Source: a virus. From it: a DNA stretch of 64,000 nt. Shown here piece by piece: positions 60,901-64,000 of this stretch. Where the stretch lies: positions 62,001 to 126,000 of IMG/VR virus record IMGVR_UViG_3300027816_000051; one strand, given 5' to 3'. Every line of letters begins with the position of its first letter. Position 1 is the stretch's first letter. Made by a program: the position numbers and the translations under genes. Under the pieces are notes generated by a model. The model was not told the origin of the DNA and did no database searches. It saw nothing but the letters and a program-made list of their open reading frames with translations.

Positions 60901-62367
60901 GTTACACCAACTTTAACTCCTACATTAACACCAACAAGCACAGTAACACCATCACCATCCTTACAGGTTGGTTATGTTTATTTATTACCATGTTGTGATG
61001 GTGGTATTTTAGGTAATACTATTTCTTATTTAAGTATAACAACTAATTTGACCTATGTTCAAAGCGGTATTTCACAAGGTCAAACTATTGTTATAAATGG
61101 ATGTTGTTATTTTGTTGAAGGTTATAGTCAAACCTACTCACCACCAAACTTTAGTGGGGTTGACGGGTATTATCCACCATCATCATTTAGTGTTGATACA
61201 TGTGAAACATGTATTGGAGCTAACCCATGCGCCACTTGGATTTTCGATTTACAAAGATGTGGATGTTGTGGTACAACAGGACAATATACAATTCAATTTG
61301 GTTGTCAAAATGGATTTAACCCAAATCTTTTAGTAAACCGTTATATATCAATTAATGGTTGTTGTTATTTTGTTACAAACTCAGTCGGACCAGGAGTACC
61401 TGGTTCCGCAATCACTGCGTATGGTACATACAATACATGTACTGAATGTGAAACTTATCACCCTTGTCCTTCACCAACCCCAACAGTTACACCAACAGTT
61501 ACACCAACTTTAACCCCAACAAAAACACCGACAAATACACCAACAAGGACAGTTACTCCAACTTTAACACCAACCAATACTCCTACAAATACACCAACCA
61601 AGACTGTAACTCCAACCTTTACCCCTACAAATACACCAACCAAGACTGTAACTCCAACCTTTACCCCTACAAATACTCCAACCAAGACTGTAACTCCAAC
61701 CTTTACCCCTACAAATACTCCAACAAGGACAGTTACTCCAACTTTAACACCAACCAATACTCCTACAAATACACCAACCAAGACTGTAACTCCAACAAAC
61801 ACTCCAACAAACACTCCAACACCATCTCCGGTTTCAAATCCGTCATCAACCCCAACCCCAACTCCAACTCCGACCCCAACCCCAACTCCACCATGTGTTT
61901 GTGAGTCATATATTATTACAGGATTAGGACCTGGTAATATAGTTAACTATACCACTTGTTGCGGTGGAGGAACACCCACAGAAATACTTGACCCAAATGT
62001 GTACCCAGCAAGTGGTACAATTGAGATATGTTCATGTAGTATTCCAAGTGTATTAGGTCCTTATGGTGGGGAGATAACGTATGATGGTGCTTGTGGTGAT
62101 TGTTTGTGTACAGACTTTTTTGTTGATATTAATGATTTAACAGCCTCAGATGATAATCAAGTATACTTTGCATACCAATGTTGTGATGGTACATTCACAA
62201 CACAAGGTTATAACGCCCCTGGTAATTATAGCGTTTGTCTTATGAGAGTGACAAATGTGTTTATATTGTTTAGAGGAAACTTCGTACCACCAATATATAC
62301 TTCGCAATATACATACGGTACTGGTTGTGGTGATTATTGTAACACATTTTGTGGAGAAGCATGTTAA
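45949..62367 (+). CDS. Giant Thr/Pro-repeat stalk (fibre-like) protein with Cys-rich modules
   Basis: 5472 residues in one uninterrupted frame. Residues 1-65 are a small globular module with three Cys ending '[15 protein letters not shown]'. Residues ~66-4812 alternate Thr with another residue almost throughout, built from TPTN units reset by TV, mostly as 10- and 14-residue repeats. Three Cys-rich blocks follow: ~4813-4885, ~5003-5175 and ~5313-5472, joined by further Thr/Pro linkers; they contain CC pairs ('FESCCPGD', 'LPCCDGG', 'NGCCYFV', 'YQCCDGT') and end in CxxC. There is no signal peptide or obvious transmembrane helix. Position after baseplate and tail-I-like genes suggests a very long tail fibre or virion-surface tether, with the C-terminal modules as adhesins; this is inferred. 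The start is chosen from the ATG at 45949; a related but imperfect late-type sequence (TATTTTTATA) lies ~35 bases upstream. Confidence 0.8.
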   Translation: MALIKINTGNFDGEIGVITFYPCTGGTLNLGTVVMPYYYDTNYYLGTYSVYFPSLDKTCVAEIPCPTPSPTPSPTLTPSLTPTPTTFTSNTPTPTVTKTPTVTPTVTKTPTVTPTNTITPTNTPTNTVTPTNTPTNEPTVTPTETPTVTPTNTVTPTNTPTNTPTVTPTETPTVTPTNTVTPTESPANTPTVTPTNTVTPTETPTVTPTETPTVTPTNTVTPTNTPTETPTNTPTNTVTPTETPTVTPTNTVTPTETPTNTPTHTVTPTETPTNTPTNTPTETPTNTPTNTVTPTNTPTETPTETPTNTPTNTVTPTVTPTVTPTVTPTNTVTPTNTPTETPTETPTNTPTNTVTLTVTPTETPTNTPTNTPTNTVTPTLSPTVTPTETPTNTPTNTITPTNTPTNTSTVTPTNTVTPTNTPTVTQTETPTLTPTNTATVTPTQTPTNTPTNTVTPTVTPTNTPTVTPTNTVAPTNTPTNTPTETPTNTPTNTPTNTPTETPTLTPTNTVTPTNTVTPTNTVTVTPTETVTPTNTPTNTPTNTPTNTVTPTNTPTNTVTPTNTPTNTPTLSPTNTVTPTNTPTNTPTNTVTPTQTPTNTPTNTVTPTNTPTNTPTNTVTPTNTPTNTPTNTPTNTVTPTNTVTPTNTPTNTPTNTVTPTLSPTVTPTNTVTPTNTPTNTPTNTVTPTLSPTVTPTNTVTPTNTPTNTPTNTPTNTVTPTLSPTVTPTNTVTPTNTPTNTVTPTNTVTPTNTPSVTVTVSPTPAPSCDIDYTMLPSPTPTSTPTPTNTPTVTPTNTVTPSVTLTNTPTNTPTNTVTPTNTPTNTPTKTVTPTLTPTNTPTNTVTPTNTPTNTPTNTVTPTLSPTVTPTNTVTPTNTPTNTPTNTVTPTLTPTATPTNTVTPTNTPTLSPTNTPTNTVTPTNTVTPTNTPTNTPTNTPTNTVTPTNTPTNTVTPTNTPTNTPTNTATPTNTPTNTPTNTVTPTNTPTNTPTNTVSPTLTPTNTPTNTVTPTNTPTNTPTNTVTPTNTPTNTPTNTVTPTNTPTNTPTNTVTPTLSPTVTPTNTVTPTQTPTNTPTNTVTPTNTPTNTPTNTPTNTVTPTNTPTNTPTVTPTNTVTPTNTPTVTPTNTVTPTNTPTNTPTNTATNTVTPTNTPTNTPTNTVTPTNTPTNTPTNTVTPTLTPTNTPTNTPTNTVTPTNTVTPTNTPTNTPTNTPTNTVTPTNTPTNTVTPTNTPTNTPTNTVTPTNTPTNTPTNTVTPTNTPTNTPTNTVTPTNTPTNTPTNTVTPTNTPTNTSTNTVTPTNTPTNTPTNTVTPTNTPTVTPTNTVTPTNTPTNTPTNTVTPTNTPTNTPTNTVTPTNTPTNTPTNTVTPTNTPTNTPTNTVTPTNTPTNTPTNTVTPTNTPTNTPTNTVTPTLSPTVTPTNTVTPTNTPTNTPTNTVTPTNTPTNTPTNTVTPTNTPTNTPTNTVTPTLSPTVTPTNTVTPTNTPTNTPTNTVTPTLSPTVTPTSTVTPTNTPTLSPTNTPTNTVTPTNTVTPTNTPTNTPTNTVTPTLTPTNTPTNTPTNTVSPTNTVTPTNTPTNTPTNTPTNTVTPTNTPTNTPTNTVTPTNTPTNTPTNTVTPTLSPTVTPTNTVTPTNTPTNTPTNTVTPTLSPTVTPTNTVTPTNTPTNTPTNTVTPTQTPTNTPTNTVTPTNTPTNTPTNTVTPTNTPTNTPTNTPTNTVTPTNTVTPTNTPTNTPTNTPTNTVTPTQTPTNTPTKTVTPTLSPTVTPTNTVTPTNTPTNTPTNTVTPTNTPTVTPTNTVTPTNTPTNTPTNTVTPTNTPTNTPTSTVTPTLSPTLTPTNTVTPTLSPTVTPTRTVTPTLTPTNTPTNTVTPTNTPTNTPTNTPTNTVTPTNTVTPTNTPTNTPTNTPTNTVTPTNTPTKTVTPTNTPTNTPTNTVTPTNTPTNTPTNTVTPTNTPTNTVTPTNTPTVTPTNTVTPTLSPTVTPTNTVTPTQTPTNTPTNTVTPTNTPTNTPTNTVTPTNTPTNTVTPTNTPTNTPTNTVTPTNTPTNTPTNTVTPTNTVTPTNTPTNTPTNTVTPTLSPTVTPTNTVTPTNTPTKTVTPTLSPTVTPTNTVTPTQTPTNTPTNTVTPTNTPTNTPTNTVTPTNTPTNTPTNTVTPTLSPTVTPTNTVTPTNTPTNTPTNTVTPTNTPTNTPTNTVTPTNTPTRTVTPTLTPTNTPTNTVTPTNTPTNTPTNTVTPTLTPTVTPTNTVTPTNTPTNTPTNTVTPTNTPTNTPTNTVTPTNTPTNTPTNTVTPTNTPTNTPTNTVTPTNTPTKTVTPTLSPTVTPTNTVTPTNTPTNTPTNTVTPTNTPTNTPTNTVTPTNTPTNTPTNTVTPTLSPTVTPTNTVTPTNTPTNTPTNTVTPTLSPTVTPTNTVTPTNTPTNTPTNTVTPTSTPTRTVTPTLTPTNTPTNTVTPTNTPTNTPTNTVTPTNTPTNTPTNTVTPTNTPTNTPTNTVTPTNTPTRTVTPTLTPTNTPTNTVTPTNTPTNTPTNTVTPTNTPTNTPTNTVTPTLSPTVTPTNTVTPTNTPTNTPTNTVTPTNTPTKTVTPTLSPTVTPTNTVTPTNTPTNTPTNTVTPTNTPTNTPTNTVTPTNTPTNTITPTNTPTKTVTPTLTPTNTPTNTPTNTVTPTNTVTPTNTPTNTVTPTNTPTNTPTNTPTNTVTPTNTPTKTVTPTLTPTNTVTPTNTPTNTPTNTVTPTNTPTNTPTNTVTPTNTPTNTVTPTLSPTVTPTNTVTPTNTPTKTVTPTLTPTNTPTNTVTPTNTPTNTVTPTNTPTNTPTNTVTPTQTPTNTPTNTVTPTNTPTNTVTPTLSPTVTPTNTVTPTNTPTNTPTNTVTPTNTPTKTVTPTLTPTNTPTNTVTPTNTPTNTVTPTLTPTNTPTNTPTNTVTPTNTVTPTNTPTKTVTPTQTPTNTPTNTPTNTVTPTNTVTPTNTPTNTVTPTNTVTPTNTVTPTNTVTPTNTVTPTNTPTRTVTPTLTPTNTPTNTVTPTNTPTNTPTNTVTPTNTPTNTVTPTNTPTNTPTKTVTPTLTPTVTPTNTVTPTNTPTNTNTPTNTPTNTPTNTVTPTNTPTKTVTPTLTPTNTPTNTPTNTVTPTNTVTPTNTPTKTVTPTLTPTNTPTNTVTPTNTPTNTPTNTVTPTNTPTKTVTPTLTPTNTPTNTVTPTNTPTNTPTNTVTPTNTVTPTLSPTNTPTNTVTPTNTPTNTPTNTVTPTNTPTKTVTPTLTPTNTPTNTPTNTVTPTNTVTPTNTPTNTVTPTNTVTPTNTVTPTNTVTPTNTVTPTNTPTKTVTPTLTPTNTPTNTVTPTQTPTNTPTNTVTPTNTPTKTVTPTLTPTNTPTNTVTPTQTPTNTPTNTVTPTNTVTPTNTPTNTPTNTVTPTLTPTNTPTNTVTPTNTPTKTVTPTLTPTNTPTNTPTNSVTPTNTVTPTNTPTNTVTPTNTVTPTNTVTPTNTVTPTNTVTPTNTPTKTVTPTQTPTNTPTNTVTPTNTPTNTPTNTVTPTNTPTKTVTPTLTPTNTPTNTVTPTNTPTKTVTPTLTPTNTVTPTNTPTNTPTNTVTPTNTPTNTVTPTLSPTVTPTNTVTPTNTPTKTVTPTLTPTNTPTNTVTPTNTPTNTPTKTVTPTVTPTNTVTPTNTPTNTPTNTVTPTLSPTVTPTNTVTPTNTPTNTPTNTVTPTNTPTNTPTNTVTPTNTPTNTPTNTVTPTNTPTNTPTNTVTPTNTPTKTVTPTLTPTNTPTNTPTNTVTPTNTVTPTNTPTKTVTPTNTPTNTPTNTPTNTVTPTNTVTPTNTPTNTPTKTVTPTLSPTVTPTNTVTPTNTPTNTVTPTNTPTKTVTPTLTPTNTPTNTVTPTLSPTVTPTNTVTPTNTPTNTPTKTVTPTLTPTNTVTPTLTPTNTPTNTPTNTPTNTVTPTNTVTPTNTPTNTPTKTVTPTLTPTNTPTNTVTPTNTPTRTVTPTLTPTNTPTNTVTPTNTPTNTPTNTVTPTNTPTNTVTPTNTPTKTVTPTLTPTNTPTNTPTNTVTPTNTPTNTVTPTNTPTNTPTNTVTPTNTPTKTVTPTLTPTNTPTNTPTNTVTPTNTVTPTNTPTKTVTPTNTPTNTPTNTVTPTNTPTNTPTNTVTPTNTPTNTVTPTQTPTNTPTKTVTPTLTPTNTVTPTLSPTNTPTNTVTPTNTPTNTPTNTVTPTNTPTNTPTNTVTPTNTVTPTRTPAATVSPTNTPTNTPTNTVTPTNTPTNTPTNTVTPTNTPTKTVTPTFTPTNTVTPTNTPTNTPTNTVTPTNTPTNTPTNTVTPTNTPTNTVTPTRTPAATVSPTNTPTNTPTNTVTPTNTPTNTPTNTVTPTNTPTKTVTPTNTPTNTVTPTNTPTNTPTNTVTPTNTPTNTPTNTVTPTNTPTNTVTPTRTPAATVSPTLTPTNTPTNTVTPTNTPTRTVTPTFTPTNTPTNTVTPTNTPTNTPTNTVTPTNTPTNTVTPTRTPAATVSPTLTPTNTPTNTPTNTVTPTNTVTPTNTPTNTPTKTVTPTFTPTNTPTNTVTPTNTPTNTPTNTVTPTNTPTNTVTPTRTPAATVSPTLTPTNTPTNTPTNTVTPTNTVTPTNTPTNTPTNTVTPTNTPTNTPTNTVTPTNTPTNTVTPTRTPAATVSPTLTPTNTPTNTPTNTVTPTNTVTPTNTPTRTVTPTLTPTNTPTNTVTPTNTPTNTPTNTVTPTNTPTNTVTPTRTPAATVSPTLTPTNTPTNTPTNTVTPTNTVTPTNTPTRTPAATVSPTVTPTNTPTNTVTPTRTPAATVSPTVTPTNTPTNTVTPTLTPTKTVTPTASPQYVAARFESCCPGDTNVYYGQVPLGTLLGTVFYLQDIQLCATYVQQVGPGGTIYTTVQTSCAQCLGETLNFCPSPTPTPTPTRTVTPTNTVTPTNTPTRTVTPTLTPTNTPTNTVTPTRTPAATVSPTVTPTNTPTRTVTPTLTPTNTPTNSVTPTRTPSVTPTNTPTKTVTPTLTPTLTPTSTVTPSPSLQVGYVYLLPCCDGGILGNTISYLSITTNLTYVQSGISQGQTIVINGCCYFVEGYSQTYSPPNFSGVDGYYPPSSFSVDTCETCIGANPCATWIFDLQRCGCCGTTGQYTIQFGCQNGFNPNLLVNRYISINGCCYFVTNSVGPGVPGSAITAYGTYNTCTECETYHPCPSPTPTVTPTVTPTLTPTKTPTNTPTRTVTPTLTPTNTPTNTPTKTVTPTFTPTNTPTKTVTPTFTPTNTPTKTVTPTFTPTNTPTRTVTPTLTPTNTPTNTPTKTVTPTNTPTNTPTPSPVSNPSSTPTPTPTPTPTPTPPCVCESYIITGLGPGNIVNYTTCCGGGTPTEILDPNVYPASGTIEICSCSIPSVLGPYGGEITYDGACGDCLCTDFFVDINDLTASDDNQVYFAYQCCDGTFTTQGYNAPGNYSVCLMRVTNVFILFRGNFVPPIYTSQYTYGTGCGDYCNTFCGEAC
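46141..60390 (+). repeat. 14-kb Thr/Pro stalk repeat array
   Basis: About 4,745 codons of (Thr-X) dipeptides, X mainly Pro, Asn and Val. The commonest units are [10 protein letters not shown] (30 bp) and [14 protein letters not shown] (42 bp), with [24 protein letters not shown] and [11 protein letters not shown] variants. Most neighbouring units differ at synonymous third positions, but local near-identical DNA copies occur, for example 42-bp units near 49921-50070 and 53276-53410, and 30-bp units near 54290-54360. One non-repeat island with the only cysteine is at ~48226-48290. Confidence 0.92.
58574..60306 (+). repeat. Higher-order repeat marked by [11 protein letters not shown]
   Basis: Nine copies of the peptide [13 protein letters not shown], the first eight or so spaced about 200-300 bp and the last two under 120 bp apart, mark a higher-order repeat at the C-terminal end of the stalk. 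A tenth copy stands in the linker near 60748. Each is followed by TNTPTN- or TLTPTN-type units. Confidence 0.75.
61590..61716 (+). repeat. Three near-identical 42-bp tandem units
   Basis: Three consecutive units encode [14 protein letters not shown] with almost no nucleotide change (each begins CCAACCAAGACTGTAACTCC). They are a recent tandem duplication within the last linker of the giant gene. Confidence 0.8.
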
Positions 62368-62387
62368 TGATAAAATAATGATTTAAG

Positions 62388-62395
62388 TATTTATA
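62388..62395 (+). promoter_or_regulatory. TATTTATA late-gene motif before the last gene
   Basis: Exact TATTTATA ending 16 bases before the ATG at 62412, in the 44-base gap after the giant gene. Confidence 0.42.
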
Positions 62396-62411
62396 GAAAG
62401 AATAGTAATAA

Positions 62412-64000
62412 ATGCCAGCACAAATAATAACATTTCAAAATTGTTTAGACCCAGCGTCATACTATGATTTTGTCGTCGATGACAGTTTAGTATTATCGGG
62501 TGACACGATTTTTGCTGATTACCAATGTTGGTCTTCAACAGGAAATGTCGGAGGTGGACCGTCAGGTACGGTTATTTTTAGTGGTTATACAACCTGTGAA
62601 CAATGTAACGACGATTTTAATGGGTGGCAATTTGAACATTGCCAAATACCAGGGGCATTTGTTTACTTTGGTTTAAAAAATTCAGAAGTTAATCAGTATT
62701 TCCAAAGTACAGGTGCAACAATTTCTTATGATGGTACATGTTACAACTATACAGGAGTTTATGAACAAGGCACTGGTAGCACCACTTACAATTATACTGT
62801 TGCACAATTAATTTCTGAAAATGCTCTTTTTACAAATTGTATTGACTGTTTAACACCACCAAGTCCAACTCCTACCCCTACTCCAACACCCACACCAACT
62901 TTATGTTACTCAGGTATAACCGATTCACCAAATTGGTATTATACGGACTGTTGTGGTGTATATCATAGTGGTTCATTTTCACCAACATATGTTTGTTACG
63001 ACCCGAGTTACCCATATGCAGGGATATCTTTCAATGGTTTCTGTACTGTAGTTTGTCCGAGTGTGACCCCAACTCCAACACCCACATTAACACAAACTCC
63101 TTCCGAAACTCCTTCCGAAACCCCAACCCCAACAAATACTGTAACTCCAACAAAAACTCCAAGTCTAACTCCGACACCTTCGGTTACACCAACAAATACA
63201 CCCACAAATACACCGTCAAGTACGTTAGGTTCGACACCTTCGGTTACACCAACAAATACACCCACAAATACCCCTTCATTAACACCTTCGGTAACTGTTA
63301 GTGTAACACCCACAGTAACCCCATCACCTTCACTAGTACCTACAGGATGTACTCAATATACATTCTCATTACACCCAATTTATTTTTTAACGCAAGCCGG
63401 ACCTTATAATATTTCGGGAACAACAACAGGAGGAACTATAGTATTAATTGCAACTGGTGTGACAACATCTCAATTATTATCTGGGTATACCGCACTTGTG
63501 TGTTATTCAATAACAACATTTACAGTTCAAAGTACTGGTACGTGTACTAATTCTGTGAATTTTACATTACCTGTACCTATTGTATCTCCAACCCCGACCC
63601 CAACAAAAACCCCAACACCAAGTCCATCCGGTAATCCAGTTGCGACCCCAAGTGTAACACCTACTAATACCGTAACCCCGACCCTGACCCCAACACCATC
63701 AGGTGGTTGTAGTGATTCAGTTAGAAATACTCTTGCCGCAACGAATTCATATTCTGCCGTTGGTAGACAAGGTATGGTTTATTCATCATCAAATAACAAA
63801 GCATACGTTCTAAACGCATCAAGTGTTGTACAATCTTTTGTCCCAAATTCAACAAGTTTAACAAATGAATTTACATGGTCAGGAAGTAGTTTATTATTAG
63901 GATATAACTCAACTAACAACAAATTATACAGTTGGGAATCATCATTTCCTGTTAAAATGTTAATAAGAAATTTAAACACAAACACAACATCGTCAATATC
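62412..64000 (+). CDS. Modular Thr/Pro-linked fibre-like protein (3' end outside window)
   Basis: 529 codons visible with no stop before the window edge. Residues 1-~155 hold two Cys-rich modules ending in 'CEQC' and 'CIDC', then a short Thr/Pro linker, a third module with 'YTDCCGVYHSG' ending 'TVVCPSVTP', a second linker (~215-310), a beta domain (~312-390, 'GCTQYTFSLHPIYFL'), a third linker, and from ~437 a region ('GMVYSSSNNKAYVLNASSVV', 'LLLGYNSTNNKLYSWESSF') that looks like the first blades of a beta-propeller. The same parts list (Cys module, Thr/Pro linker, propeller) is found in the giant gene and in the first gene of the window. Likely a tail fibre or virion-surface adhesin; the complete domain count is unknown. 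Confidence 0.72.
   Translation, partial: MPAQIITFQNCLDPASYYDFVVDDSLVLSGDTIFADYQCWSSTGNVGGGPSGTVIFSGYTTCEQCNDDFNGWQFEHCQIPGAFVYFGLKNSEVNQYFQSTGATISYDGTCYNYTGVYEQGTGSTTYNYTVAQLISENALFTNCIDCLTPPSPTPTPTPTPTPTLCYSGITDSPNWYYTDCCGVYHSGSFSPTYVCYDPSYPYAGISFNGFCTVVCPSVTPTPTPTLTQTPSETPSETPTPTNTVTPTKTPSLTPTPSVTPTNTPTNTPSSTLGSTPSVTPTNTPTNTPSLTPSVTVSVTPTVTPSPSLVPTGCTQYTFSLHPIYFLTQAGPYNISGTTTGGTIVLIATGVTTSQLLSGYTALVCYSITTFTVQSTGTCTNSVNFTLPVPIVSPTPTPTKTPTPSPSGNPVATPSVTPTNTVTPTLTPTPSGGCSDSVRNTLAATNSYSAVGRQGMVYSSSNNKAYVLNASSVVQSFVPNSTSLTNEFTWSGSSLLLGYNSTNNKLYSWESSFPVKMLIRNLNTNTTSSI
63172..63271 (+). repeat. 60-bp period tandem duplication in a Thr/Pro linker
   Basis: Bases 63172-63211 are repeated exactly at 63232-63271 (40 identical bases, 60-bp period), encoding [15 protein letters not shown]-type sequence twice. 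It is a recent slip or duplication like those in the giant gene. Confidence 0.8.

Noticed and set aside
46098-61814. Long minus-strand open frames encoding Gly/Val repeats (up to nearly 700 codons) opposite the giant gene
   Set aside because: They are the mirror of ACN/CCN/AAY/GTN codons, which give no antisense stops in that phase. Composition follows the sense repeat exactly, and there are no independent starts or domains.
1-64000. tRNA or rRNA genes, insertion sequences, integrase or attachment sites
   Set aside because: None was recognised on either strand by reading; no transposase- or integrase-like protein is encoded in the visible frames.

Overview
The window is one stretch of an AT-rich genome of a large, strictly lytic-looking, contractile-tailed (myovirus, T4-type) bacteriophage. 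Nearly all genes lie on the + strand, tightly packed, with frequent one-base stop/start overlaps. Evidence for a T4-type phage: tail sheath, tail tube, gp26-like protein, tape measure, gp53-, gp25- and gp6-like baseplate proteins, a gp32-like SSB, a UvsX-type recombinase, a T4 RNase H/FEN-type exonuclease, a gp41/DnaB-type helicase and a class I ribonucleotide reductase. Gene starts are preceded by A-rich leaders without Shine-Dalgarno sequences, as in Bacteroidota, so a Bacteroidota host is the best inference; nothing in the window proves it.

Layout. 1-2537: 3' part of a structural gene (possible tail-completion domain, Thr/Pro/Ser linker, seven-bladed propeller) and a small ORF. 2542-2718: the only clear minus-strand gene, a 58-residue ribbon-helix-helix-like protein with an inverted repeat just upstream. 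2856-20699: sheath, tube, gp26-like protein with an overlapping small ORF, tape measure, a 1611-residue baseplate protein, a gp53-like wedge protein and a 2007-residue hub-like protein. The sheath/tube gap (5712-6059) is unusual: terminator, perfect 18-bp parS-like palindrome, then a cluster of CTAG repeats. 20745-21941: three small genes, one Dps/ferritin-like. 22050-30297: replication and nucleotide block (SSB, UvsX, exonuclease, unknown, helicase, NrdB, NrdA), bounded by intrinsic terminators. 30448-45858: second structural block (gp25, gp6, several large baseplate/tail proteins, a tail-protein-I-like protein). 45949-62367: a single 5472-codon gene whose product is mostly an alternating Thr-X stalk ending in Cys-rich modules. 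62412-64000: the start of another modular Thr/Pro-linked fibre-like gene that runs off the window.

Regulation. An 8-base motif, TATTTATW, stands 3-42 bases before nine structural or late-type genes and before none of the replication genes. It looks like a late-gene signal comparable in role (not sequence) to the T4 late promoter TATAAATA. Six hairpins followed by T-runs look like intrinsic terminators.

Most notable: (1) the giant Thr/Pro stalk gene, with near-perfect protein repeats but scrambled synonymous codons and a charge gradient along its length; (2) a family of Cys-rich, CxxC-ended modules shared by the two last genes; (3) the parS-like palindrome beside a CTAG-repeat region, a candidate centromere or origin; (4) the TATTTATW late-gene motif; (5) the lone antisense RHH-like gene with its putative operator. 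All function calls are from reading the sequence; no database search was run.
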